Source of the DNA: Clostridiales bacterium
Lineage (GTDB): Bacteria; Bacillota; Clostridia; Christensenellales; Aristaeellaceae
Length of the DNA: 15,818 bases
Direction: 5' to 3'
Assembly: GCA_004552515.1 (NCBI GenBank)
Contig: SFOF01000027.1
Coordinates: forward strand, 1 to 15,818
In this document: positions 5,626-12,134 of the stretch, piece after piece
How positions within the stretch are numbered: the first letter of the stretch is position 1
Layout of the letters: every line of letters starts with the position of its first letter
Position numbers and translations under genes: made by a program
Notes under the pieces: generated by a model
Told to the model about the DNA's origin: nothing
The model's database searches: none
What the model saw: the letters and a program-made list of their open reading frames with translations, nothing else

Positions 5626-6936
5626 TTATTTTTTCTTCCTGCGCGCGCCGAAGGCCCGTTTGATGAGGTTTTTCGCGCCGCTGTTTTCGGCGGCCGCCGC
5701 CGTCTGCGCCGCGGTGATGGCGCTGGGGGCGAGCGTCTCGGGATCGATCTGATCGAGCGTGACGTAGGTCGCCGTCTCGGTGGGCATACCGTGCTTTGTG
5801 AGCTTCTGCTCCGCGCAGCCCTTGATGAGCGAATAGAGCACGGCGTAGGTGGGCACGCACACCAGCATCCCCGGCAGGCCGAACAGACCGCCGCCCACGA
5901 GGATGGAGATCAGCACGCCCAGCGAGGACACGCCGGTGGTGTTGCCCAGAATCTTCGGGCCGATGAGATTGCCGTCGATCTGCTGGAGGACGATGATGAA
6001 TATCACGAACACCAGGCACTTGTACGGATCAAGCATGAGCACGAGCAGCGCCGAGGGAATCGCGCCGATGAACGGGCCGAAATAGGGAATGACGTTGGTC
6101 ACGCCCACGACGATGCTGATCAGCAGCGAATAGGGGATGCGCAAAAGCGTCGTTCCGAGGAAGCAGAGCAGGCCGATGATGGTCGAATCGACCAGCTTGC
6201 CCACCAGGAAGGCCTTGAACACGCGGTTGGTGTAGCGGGCGATTTCAAGCGTCCTGTTGGCGTGCGCGGGCGGACAGAGCGTATAGAGCAGCTTCTTGAA
6301 ATGGCCGATCAGGCGGGTCTTGCTGAAGAGCAGATAGATCGAAACGATCAGGCCGATGATAAAGTTGTAGACGTAGGTGCCCACCTCGAACAGGCCGCTG
6401 GTCACGCGGGTGATGACGGAGAGCAGGTCGTTCTTGAGAAAATCGGTGACGAACGTCTCGGCGGCCTTGAACTGCTCGAGGACGTAAGGCTTGACCGCCG
6501 GGTAGTCCTCCAGCAGCGGCGTACTCCAGGCCTCCAGATTGGCGGCGTAGGTGTCAATGTTGGAGATGATGGTCATCAGGCTGTCGATGATCTGCGGGAT
6601 GATCGAACTGATCAGCAGCGCAATGACCAGCACGAAGATCACCTCGCTGGCGACGATCGACAGCGCGCGGTAGACCTTGCCCCAGCGGGCTTTATTGGCG
6701 CGCGCTGGCAGCGGAATCCTTTCGAAGAGATGGATGAACGCCGATACCAGCGAGTCCAGCAGATAGGCGATGATCAGTCCGAACGAAACCGGCGCGAGTA
6801 TGCCGGAGATCGTGTTCCAGCCCTTGACCACATTGCCCCAGCGCAGGAACAGGAAATAACACGCGATGGCCATGAACAGGAGAATGAAAACCGTAATGCC
6901 CCAGGTGATCTGTTGTCTGTATTTATCTCGAAACAT
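5626..6936 (-). CDS. AI-2E family transporter (YdiK/PerM-like permease)
   Basis: 436 residues from the ATG at 6936, which has AAGGAG 6 bases upstream and lies below a near-consensus promoter; the open frame further upstream is therefore not coding. The membrane part shows the PF01594 order: two N-terminal helices (WGITVFILLFMAIACYFLFL and ISGILAPVSFGLIIAYLLDSL), a third (SEVIFVLVIALLISSIIPQII), a soluble amphipathic stretch with SNIDTYAANLEAW, then helices around FIIGLIVSIYLLFS, STIIGLLCFLGTTLL, LISIVVGVTNVIPYFGPFIGAIPSALLVL and a final GGGLFGLPGMLVCVPTYAVLYSLI. The PYFGPFIG signature is the best family mark. The C-terminal 60 residues are cytosolic, ending in a basic RRKKK. The family includes AI-2 exporters and Na+/H+ antiporters, so the substrate is open. 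It has its own promoter. Confidence 0.92.
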   Translation of the reverse strand: MFRDKYRQQITWGITVFILLFMAIACYFLFLRWGNVVKGWNTISGILAPVSFGLIIAYLLDSLVSAFIHLFERIPLPARANKARWGKVYRALSIVASEVIFVLVIALLISSIIPQIIDSLMTIISNIDTYAANLEAWSTPLLEDYPAVKPYVLEQFKAAETFVTDFLKNDLLSVITRVTSGLFEVGTYVYNFIIGLIVSIYLLFSKTRLIGHFKKLLYTLCPPAHANRTLEIARYTNRVFKAFLVGKLVDSTIIGLLCFLGTTLLRIPYSLLISIVVGVTNVIPYFGPFIGAIPSALLVLMLDPYKCLVFVIFIIVLQQIDGNLIGPKILGNTTGVSSLGVLISILVGGGLFGLPGMLVCVPTYAVLYSLIKGCAEQKLTKHGMPTETATYVTLDQIDPETLAPSAITAAQTAAAAENSGAKNLIKRAFGARRKKK

Positions 6937-6961
6937 GTCTCTCTCCTTGAAGGAAATAAAA

Positions 6962-6999
6962 CCCCTTTTCATTATAAGGGGAATCGCCTGTTTTGTAAA
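6962..6999 (-). promoter_or_regulatory. Sigma-A promoter of the AI-2E permease gene with overlapping inverted repeat
   Basis: On the minus strand -35 TTTACA (6999-6994) and -10 TATAAT (6976-6971) are separated by exactly 17 bases. A six-base inverted repeat CCCCTT/AAGGGG (6962-6967, 6976-6981) brackets the -10 and could be an operator. The ATG is 34 bases downstream of the -10. Confidence 0.85.
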
Positions 7000-7153
7000 C
7001 CGGCAATTCTGTGAAAAATGGCGGATTGGAGCGTGATTCCCCGCTTTTTTGAGTGCTTGTTTTCGCACCCTTTCCGCCAGATCTGCGTTAAGCGCCCCTG
7101 GCCCCCGCCAAACCGGTGTGGGTTGTCCTGAACCTGAGCGCCGCGCCCTTACG

Positions 7154-7179
7154 AAAACGCCGCTTGAACCAGCGGTTTT
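7154..7179 (-). terminator. Probable terminator after the kdpE-like gene
   Basis: CCGCT/AGCGG stem (7160-7164, 7171-7175), loop of 6, flanked by AAAAC and TTTTC, 19 bases past the stop. The stem is short, but the run of T exists in both directions. Confidence 0.6.
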
Positions 7180-7197
7180 CCCTTTAGAAAACGCCCT

Positions 7198-7908
7198 TTA
7201 ATCGCAGTCGGCCATGCGATAGCCCACACCCACCTCGGTGAATATGAAGGTCGGCTCGTCGGGGTTCGGTTCGATTTTGCGGCGGATGTTGGCCATGTGG
7301 ACGCGCAGGATCTTGTTGTCGTGCGTGGCGTAAGGCCCCCACAGCTCGCGCAGGATCGCCTTGTAGGTGACCACCTGGCCGGAGTGCTTGCCCAGCAGCG
7401 CCACGATGCGGAATTCGTTGGGCGTCAGTCCCGTGTCACGCCCGCTCAGAAAGACGCGGTGCTTGCGGTAGTCGATCGTCAATTCGCCCACCCGGCACAG
7501 GCCGTTCAGGGCGATGCCGTCGTTGTCCACGACGGTGACGGTGTGCCGGATCGCCGTGCGGATGCGCGCCATCAGCTCGATCGCGCCGAAGGGCTTGACC
7601 AGATAGTCGTCCGCGCCCAGATCGAGCGCGCGCGCCTTGTCCTCCTCGGAGCCGCGCGCCGAGATCACGACGATCGGGATTTTTGACCAGGCGCGCACGT
7701 TTTTGATGATCTCCGTGCCGTCCATGTCCGGCAGTCCCAGATCGAGCAGCACGCAGTCCGGGCAGTGCGACGTGATCATTTCGAGCGCCTCGCGGCCGGT
7801 CGCGGCGACGAGCGGTTCGCAGCCGTTGGTGCTTAGCGTGGTTTTAAGGAACATACGGATGCCGGGATCGTCCTCCACAATCAGGATTTTGCACGGCGTG
7901 CTATTCAT
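7198..7908 (-). CDS. kdpE: KdpE-type response regulator (OmpR family)
   Basis: 236 residues. The receiver domain has the acidic pair E12-D13-D14, phosphoacceptor D56 in LLDLGLPD, S83 and K105 in LVKPFG. It is followed by an OmpR/PhoB winged helix (about 135-230: ELTIDYRKHRVFLSG, LTPNEFRIVALLGKHSGQVVTYKAIL, the KdpE-like ELWGPYATHDNKILRVHMANIRRKIE and VGVGYRM). It overlaps the kinase gene by 8 bases. ATG 7908 was chosen over ATG 7911 because the AGGAGG inside the kinase gene end is then 6 rather than 3 bases away. In the classical system KdpE activates the kdpFABC potassium pump; no such pump is in the window. Target genes may be other potassium uptake systems or unrelated. Confidence 0.9.
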   Translation of the reverse strand: MNSTPCKILIVEDDPGIRMFLKTTLSTNGCEPLVAATGREALEMITSHCPDCVLLDLGLPDMDGTEIIKNVRAWSKIPIVVISARGSEEDKARALDLGADDYLVKPFGAIELMARIRTAIRHTVTVVDNDGIALNGLCRVGELTIDYRKHRVFLSGRDTGLTPNEFRIVALLGKHSGQVVTYKAILRELWGPYATHDNKILRVHMANIRRKIEPNPDEPTFIFTEVGVGYRMADCD

Positions 7909-8974
7909 CATAATCCTCCTCCTCACAGGGCAGCCAGAACCGGACGGACGCGCCGCCGCCGGCCAGATTGCCGATTGAAATATCGCCGCCGTGCGCGCGC
8001 ACGATGGAGCGGCATACGCTCAGGCCGATGCCCATGTTGCGGTGGTTGTCGCTCACGGCGTTCCTAGGCGTGCAGTGACCGTCGAAGGGCGCGCTCAGCT
8101 GATCGTTTGAAAAGCCTGCGCCGTTGTCCTCCACGGCGATGACGGCGCGATCGCTCTTTCTCTCGATGCGCACAGTGATGCGGTCGGCGTTTTCAGCGTG
8201 TATGGCCACGTTTTCAAACAGATTGACGAGCACCTGCTCGATGAGCGTCGCGTCCATGGGGCAGAGCAGTATGTGCTCCGGCCGGTCTACGCGGACGCTG
8301 ATGGAGGGGTGATTTTTGCGGAATTTGACGATGGCGCTGCCGACGATCTCTTCGATGACCTCGCTTTCCTTGCGCAGCTGCACGTTGGACGTGCTGAACT
8401 TGGTCAGCGAGAGTATGTTCTCGGTCACGCGGATGAGCCAGTGCGCGTCCTTGCTGATGCCGAGCAGCAGCTCCCGCTGATCGGCGCGGTCGAGCTGCGG
8501 CGAGTCGAGCAGGATCGAGCAGGAGCCGACGATGCTGGTCAGGGGCGTGCGCAGATCGTGCGAAACCGAGCGCAGCAGATCCGCGCGCGTCTTTTCAGCC
8601 TCCATGGCGTAGCGCAGGCGCTCCTGCCGCTTGATCTGCGTGGTCAGCGTGCTGATGATGATCGACACCCCCAGCATGGCCGCGAACGTGAGCGGATAGC
8701 CGGCGATCGACATATCGAACTCGAAAAAGGGATAGGTGAACATATAGTTGACGCACAGCACGCTCACCAGGGAGACGACGATGCCGTAGACGTAGCCCTG
8801 CGTGACGCGCGCAATCAGCGCCACCGCGAGGATGAACACCGGCACGGCGAAGGGGTTGTTGTCGTTATTGATGTTCGATAGGAGCAGCGAAATGAGCGTC
8901 GCCGCCGAAAACAGCAGAAGCGTTTTGAGAACGTCGATGAGAATGGGCTTGAGCTTGTGCGCGTACTTCAGCAT
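7901..8974 (-). CDS. kdpD: Short KdpD-type sensor histidine kinase
   Basis: 357 residues. A hydrophobic N-terminal part (about 11-110) holds four predicted helices of the DUF4118/KdpD type (ISLLLSNINNDNNPFAVPVFILAVALIARVT...). It is followed by a HisKA domain with H139 in SVSHDLRTPLTSI and an HATPase with N255 (NLFENVAIHA), DNGAGF (283-288), GIGLS (315-319) and a C-terminal FWLP. The N-terminal KdpD nucleotide-binding domain (PF02702) and USP domain, about 400 residues in E. coli KdpD, are absent, so sensing must differ. Truncated KdpD proteins of this form are common in Clostridia. GGGAGG lies 6 bases from the ATG. It overlaps the response-regulator gene, forming a coupled pair. The signal is unknown. 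Confidence 0.9.
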   Translation of the reverse strand: MLKYAHKLKPILIDVLKTLLLFSAATLISLLLSNINNDNNPFAVPVFILAVALIARVTQGYVYGIVVSLVSVLCVNYMFTYPFFEFDMSIAGYPLTFAAMLGVSIIISTLTTQIKRQERLRYAMEAEKTRADLLRSVSHDLRTPLTSIVGSCSILLDSPQLDRADQRELLLGISKDAHWLIRVTENILSLTKFSTSNVQLRKESEVIEEIVGSAIVKFRKNHPSISVRVDRPEHILLCPMDATLIEQVLVNLFENVAIHAENADRITVRIERKSDRAVIAVEDNGAGFSNDQLSAPFDGHCTPRNAVSDNHRNMGIGLSVCRSIVRAHGGDISIGNLAGGGASVRFWLPCEEEDYDE

Positions 8975-9045
8975 GGGAATCCTCCCTCAATCGGTTTGAT
9001 CGGGGCTGCGCTCGAAACGGGCGCGCTCTTTGGAATGACGCTGCT

Positions 9046-9054
9046 ATTATAGCA
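9046..9054 (-). promoter_or_regulatory. Extended -10 promoter element of the kdpDE pair
   Basis: Minus-strand TGCTATAAT (9054-9046), a perfect extended -10 hexamer about 70 bases before the kinase ATG. No good -35 is present, which fits extended -10 promoters. Confidence 0.65.
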
Positions 9055-9160
9055 TAAGCGCGGCGCCTGTGCGCGGGGTGTCTGCGGGCAAAGCGCCATT
9101 CTTTATGGCTCCTTAGCGCGCCTGTATATCTCTTGGCGGAGAATTAGCGGCGGGGCGCTG

Positions 9161-9166
9161 TATAAT
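9161..9166 (+). promoter_or_regulatory. -10 element of the 50-codon gene
   Basis: TATAAT, 30 bases before the ATG of the small gene at 9197. There is no convincing -35: TTGGCG at 9133 is 22 bases away. Confidence 0.5.
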
Positions 9167-9196
9167 ATCGGCAAAAATCACAGGGAGTGACTTGTT

Positions 9197-9349
9197 ATGC
9201 CCACTAAGGAATACATCGAAGCCAAGAAGGAATTCTGGAACTGCATCCGCATGAGCATCTTCGGCCTGGGCGTGCCGATCGTGATCGCCTTTAAGGAATG
9301 GCTGCCTATCATGAAGGCCGAGAAGAAAAAGATGGAAGCCGCGAAATAA
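9197..9349 (+). CDS. 50-residue single-helix membrane protein of unknown function
   Basis: A complete small gene: GGGAG about 9 bases before ATG, 50 codons, TAA, then a perfect terminator. The protein has a charged N-terminus (MPTKEYIEAKKEFWNCIRM), one hydrophobic helix (about residues 19-33, SIFGLGVPIVIAF), then WLPIMKAEKKKMEAAK, so a short membrane helix between two charged amphipathic segments. It is the only plus-strand gene between 1046 and 14292 and is transcribed divergently from kdpD. I do not recognise the family. Small membrane peptides next to sensor kinases sometimes modulate them, but nothing here beyond position supports that. Codon choice (AAG, ATC, CTG) agrees with the neighbours, supporting real translation. 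Confidence 0.72.
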   Translation: MPTKEYIEAKKEFWNCIRMSIFGLGVPIVIAFKEWLPIMKAEKKKMEAAK

Positions 9350-9354
9350 AAAAC

Positions 9355-9394
9355 AAAGCGCCGCGCCGTGTATTTAATACGGCGCGGCGCTTTT
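9355..9394 (+). terminator. Bidirectional terminator between the small membrane protein gene and greA
   Basis: A perfect 15-pair stem (9355-9369 with 9379-9393), 9-base loop, with A-runs and T-runs on both sides. It serves the plus-strand small gene (ending 9349) and the minus-strand greA-like gene (ending 9412). Confidence 0.93.
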
Positions 9395-9411
9395 GATGCG
9401 GCGCGGGAACG

Positions 9412-9915
9412 TCAGAATCGGTTGATCGGCACGCTGCCGTCGTCCGTGCCCTTTTCGAGAGAACGGATTTCCACGTCGTAGCTGGTTTCGTCGTCCACGC
9501 GCACGGTCACATGGTCGCCCACGCGGTGTCCCAGCACGGCCTTGCCCAGCGGCGATTCCTTGCTGATGCGCCCCTCCAGCACGTTCTGGCGCAGCGTCGT
9601 GACGATCTCGATCCACTCGGTTTCGTCGTCTCCCTCGGAGAGAATCTCCAGACGGTCGTACAGGCCGACCACGTCGGGCGCGCTCTTGTCGGAGACGACC
9701 TTCGCCGTCGCAATCATGCGGTTGAGATAGCGGATGCGGCTGTTGCATTTGCCCAGTTCGCGCTTGGCCGTCTTGTATTCAAAGTTTTCGCTCAGATCGC
9801 CCATGGCGCGCGCGGCCTGCAAATCTTCGATCAGCTTGGGCCGCACGACGCTCGTGCGATAGTCGATTTCCTCCTGCATCTTTTTGATGTCGCCGGGGGT
9901 CAGTTCGTTGTACAT
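9412..9915 (-). CDS. greA: GreA/GreB-family transcription elongation factor
   Basis: 167 residues. The N-terminal coiled coil (about 10-80) carries GDLSENFEY at 39-47, with the acidic tip residues D40 and E43 needed to stimulate RNA cleavage by backtracked RNA polymerase. The C-terminal FKBP-like domain has ISKESPLGKAVLGHRVGD (117-134) in place of the usual ISxxSPxGxALxGxxxGD. The tip is FEYKTAKRE rather than the common AEYHAAKEE, so this is a divergent GreA and could be a second paralogue. GGGGAGG lies 8 bases from ATG. The gene follows the amidase on the same strand with a hairpin in the 47-base gap, and a bidirectional terminator closes it. Confidence 0.9.
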   Translation of the reverse strand: MYNELTPGDIKKMQEEIDYRTSVVRPKLIEDLQAARAMGDLSENFEYKTAKRELGKCNSRIRYLNRMIATAKVVSDKSAPDVVGLYDRLEILSEGDDETEWIEIVTTLRQNVLEGRISKESPLGKAVLGHRVGDHVTVRVDDETSYDVEIRSLEKGTDDGSVPINRF

Positions 9916-9930
9916 GGATGTCGCCTCCCC

Positions 9931-9959
9931 AAGCGGCGCTGACTGCGACCGCTTTTTTT
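9931..9959 (+). terminator. Plus-strand terminator-like hairpin between amidase and greA
   Basis: AAGCGG (9931-9936) pairs with CCGCTT (9949-9954), extended by three inner pairs, followed by seven T on the plus strand. No plus-strand gene lies upstream except one with its own terminator. On the minus-strand mRNA the same hairpin stands just before the greA ribosome site. Confidence 0.55.
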
Positions 9960-9962
9960 GCG

Positions 9963-11078
9963 TTACTCTTTATCGGGCACGGACGAGGCGCTCGCTTCGG
10001 GCGAAACGGACGGGGAAGCGGACGGCGCGCTCACGGGGTGCTCGGTAAAGTAGGTAATCAGCCCGTCGATCATGCCGTGAACCAGATCGCTCTGATATTC
10101 GGGGCTGCACAGCTTCTCGTCCTCGTCGGGATTGGACATATAGCCCATCTCGACCAGTATACTCGGCACGGTGGACCAGTTCAGGCCGGAGTAGGTGTCG
10201 CGCACATGAACGGACTCGGTGTTCGCGCCGGTGGCCTCGCCCATAGCGGCGATCAGCACCTCGCTGATGGCGTAGCTTTCCTCGGCGCCGTCTCCGCTGG
10301 ATTTGACGTACAGGCCGATGCCGCTGGTCGACTGATTGGTGCTGCCGTTGCAATGCAGGCGCAGCACCACGTCCACGCCCAGCTCGTTCATCATCTCGGC
10401 GCGCTCAACGTTGGAAATGTCGATGTCGTTGGTGTCGCGCGTCATGTAGACGGTCGCGCCCTGCGCCTCAAGCGCGTCCCGCAGCAGCAGCGCCACCTGC
10501 AAATTGACCTCGTATTCGGGCACGCGCGTCTTAACGCCCTGCGTGCCGCTGGACACCTTTGCCTTGGTTTCCTTGCTGCCGGGGGAGACGGGCTCCTGAG
10601 CGCTGTTGCTGTGCGCCTGATGGCCCGGATCGATGCCGATCTTCACGCCGTCCAGAAGTCCCTTGCTTTCCTCAGTGATGTCGATTGAGGGCGTGTTGCC
10701 CGCGGCCATGGGATTGCCGGGCGCGGCGGACACTTCCGAGGAGGGTGTGTTCGTCGCGGTGGGCTTGCTTGTCGCAGTCGCGGTGGGCTTGCTTGTCGCA
10801 GTCGCGGTGGGCTTGGTCGTGGCTGTGGCGGCAGGCTTGGCCGTGGCCGTCGCAGTGGGCGCGTCGGCGGCGGGCTGTGCCGTCGTCGCGGCGGGATTGG
10901 CGGGCGCGGCCGGCGTGTCGTCAGTCGGCGCGGGGGACGCGTCGCCGGGGGCGTCGGTCGTGCCGGCGTTCGGGGAGGGCGTGGGCGTATCGACCGGTTT
11001 GGCCGTGCAGGCGGTCAGTCCCAGCAGCAGCGCCAGCATCAGCGCCAGGAAGATGAGCGTGCGTTTGTTGCGCATCAT
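9963..11078 (-). CDS. Lipoprotein N-acetylmuramoyl-L-alanine amidase (Amidase_3)
   Basis: 371 residues. The signal peptide ends in the lipobox LTAC (C24), so the enzyme is anchored outside the membrane. Residues 25-138 are a low-complexity Thr/Ala/Pro linker containing PTATATSK repeats, likely spanning the wall. Residues 144-345 are a zinc amidase that cuts the bond between muramic acid and L-alanine: H153 in GIDPGH, E188 in the PEYEVN segment, H242 in LRLHCNGS and the catalytic E310 in ILVEMGYMSN. A Ser/Pro/Ala tail follows. An insertion of about 25 residues (QEPVSPGSKETKAKVSSG) after the first zinc ligand is normal for some clostridial spore or division amidases. GAGG is 9 bases before ATG 11078. 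It lies 33 bases after the TetR gene on the same strand, suggesting cotranscription. Confidence 0.92.
   Translation of the reverse strand: MMRNKRTLIFLALMLALLLGLTACTAKPVDTPTPSPNAGTTDAPGDASPAPTDDTPAAPANPAATTAQPAADAPTATATAKPAATATTKPTATATSKPTATATSKPTATNTPSSEVSAAPGNPMAAGNTPSIDITEESKGLLDGVKIGIDPGHQAHSNSAQEPVSPGSKETKAKVSSGTQGVKTRVPEYEVNLQVALLLRDALEAQGATVYMTRDTNDIDISNVERAEMMNELGVDVVLRLHCNGSTNQSTSGIGLYVKSSGDGAEESYAISEVLIAAMGEATGANTESVHVRDTYSGLNWSTVPSILVEMGYMSNPDEDEKLCSPEYQSDLVHGMIDGLITYFTEHPVSAPSASPSVSPEASASSVPDKE
10753..10815. repeat. 24-base tandem repeat in the amidase linker
   Basis: Two identical 24-base units (10753-10776, 10777-10800) and a 15-base partial third (10801-10815). Each encodes eight residues of the Thr/Ala/Ser/Lys/Pro linker. 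Such units can change copy number by slippage and so alter linker length. Confidence 0.85.
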
Positions 11079-11111
11079 GGTGAATAGCCTCGCTTTACAG
11101 ATGAAATTGCG

Positions 11112-11789
11112 TCAGCCCTTCGCGGCCATGGCGGCGGCGGCTTCGGGGATCAGCCTGAGATCGCAGAGCGTGATCGTGCCGAAGGGCGCGCCCAGCAGCG
11201 TTTCGACCGAGCAGCGGTAGGTTTCGAGCCGCGTGAGCATATCGCCCATTTGGTTCTCCGGCGCGCCGGACGCGATCAGCATGGCCAGCTCGTCAGTTAT
11301 ATTGGCGAAAAGTTGGAGGATAAGTTCCCCGATGTCGTCCGGAAAGCGCGTAAAAAATACATTTTCTGCCATGCCCTCGAGGATGATCTCGCGCATCATG
11401 GGCAGCGCGGCCTCCATCAGCCCCTCGCGCAGGCAGGCGCGCAGCTGAAGGCTCCCGCCCAGATAGCCCACGCGCAGCACCAGCAGCGCGAAGTCCATGC
11501 GGTCGCGGCGCAGCAGGCCGCAGTATTGCAGCAGCGTGTTGAGCTTCGCGACCGCGCCCTCCTTCTGCGCCACGGCGGCGGTCATCTCCTCCGCGTCGCG
11601 GACGCTCTGGCGGCGGCACACGGCCTCGAGCAGCTCGATCTTGCTCTGGAAATAGTGATAAAAGCCGCCCTTCGACAGCGAGAGCGCATCCAGCACATCC
11701 TGGACGGAGGTCTGCTCGTAGCCCTTCTCGTAAAACAGCCTTTCGGCGGCTTCGATGATCTGATCCCGGCGTTCAATGCCCTTTTTCAT
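11112..11789 (-). CDS. TetR-family transcriptional regulator
   Basis: 225 residues. Residues 5-52 form the TetR helix-turn-helix: RRDQIIEAAERLFYEKGY, EQTSVQDVLDALSLSKGGFYHYFQSKIELLEAV. The remaining 170 residues are an all-helical ligand and dimer domain with no motif I can tie to a ligand. AAGGAG is 11 bases before the ATG. The gene precedes the cell-wall amidase by 33 bases on the same strand and follows ygiQ after a 345-base gap with a terminator. Upstream (11845-11868) is a CCGTTC-N12-GAACGG inverted repeat that could be its own operator. The three palindromes before ygiQ are another possible target. Either link is inference. Confidence 0.9.
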   Translation of the reverse strand: MKKGIERRDQIIEAAERLFYEKGYEQTSVQDVLDALSLSKGGFYHYFQSKIELLEAVCRRQSVRDAEEMTAAVAQKEGAVAKLNTLLQYCGLLRRDRMDFALLVLRVGYLGGSLQLRACLREGLMEAALPMMREIILEGMAENVFFTRFPDDIGELILQLFANITDELAMLIASGAPENQMGDMLTRLETYRCSVETLLGAPFGTITLCDLRLIPEAAAAMAAKG

Positions 11790-11844
11790 GGCGTTTATGT
11801 CTCCTTTTGCGGGAAATAGTGTGGAGTGTTTTGAAAAGCGTTCT

Positions 11845-11868
11845 CCGTTCGGCCAAGATTGGGAACGG
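11845..11868. promoter_or_regulatory. Inverted repeat upstream of the tetR-like gene
   Basis: Six-base arms CCGTTC and GAACGG separated by 12 bases, 56 to 79 bases before the regulator ATG. Candidate autoregulatory operator; no clear -35/-10 pair was found near it. Confidence 0.35.
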
Positions 11869-12052
11869 CGCCTTTGTCCGAAGCGCTTTGCCGTCCGCTG
11901 TTTTCGGGCGGGATTTCGGAAGGCCGCGCCTTTGCCTTCCGCACTGAGGACGAAAGAGATATTTTCCTTCGAAAGCGCTCTTGTCCGGCGGCGGGCAGTT
12001 TAAGCGCTGCGAAAACTCCGCTCAAAACGGCGGCTGAAAGCCCGGCTCCGAC
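11869..12052. other. GC-rich intergenic stretch with hairpin and AAGCGCT repeats
   Basis: The gap between the ygiQ terminator and the tetR leader. It holds a perfect 8-pair hairpin (11917-11924 with 11934-11941) without a T-run and three dispersed AAGCGCT copies (near 11881, 11973 and 12002). Open frames exist on both strands, but none has a ribosome site or recognisable product. No RNA family was recognised. Confidence 0.4.
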
Positions 12053-12080
12053 AAAAAGAGTGCGAACACGCCTCTTTTTT
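12053..12080 (-). terminator. Terminator of ygiQ
   Basis: AAAAAGAG/CTCTTTTT stem (12053-12060 with 12072-12079) plus three inner G-C pairs with a bulged base, followed by T on the minus strand. It is 55 bases past the ygiQ stop and is symmetrical enough to work both ways. Confidence 0.8.
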
Positions 12081-12134
12081 CTGAAATCCAGCTTCAGCGC
12101 GGGTGACCTTTGGCCGTTCGAGAGTGAAAAAACC

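Noticed and set aside
5548..7014. A 488-codon plus-strand frame opposite the AI-2E permease gene
   Set aside because: Its composition is Asp/Arg/His/Gln-rich repeats with no domain, as expected from antisense of a hydrophobic GC-rich gene.
7069..7153. GC-rich gap as a riboswitch or small RNA
   Set aside because: No known riboswitch core was recognised and no stable stem beyond the terminator could be found by eye.
11869..12052. AAGCGCT repeats as a CRISPR or iteron array
   Set aside because: Only three short, irregularly spaced copies, with no spacers and no cas or replication genes.
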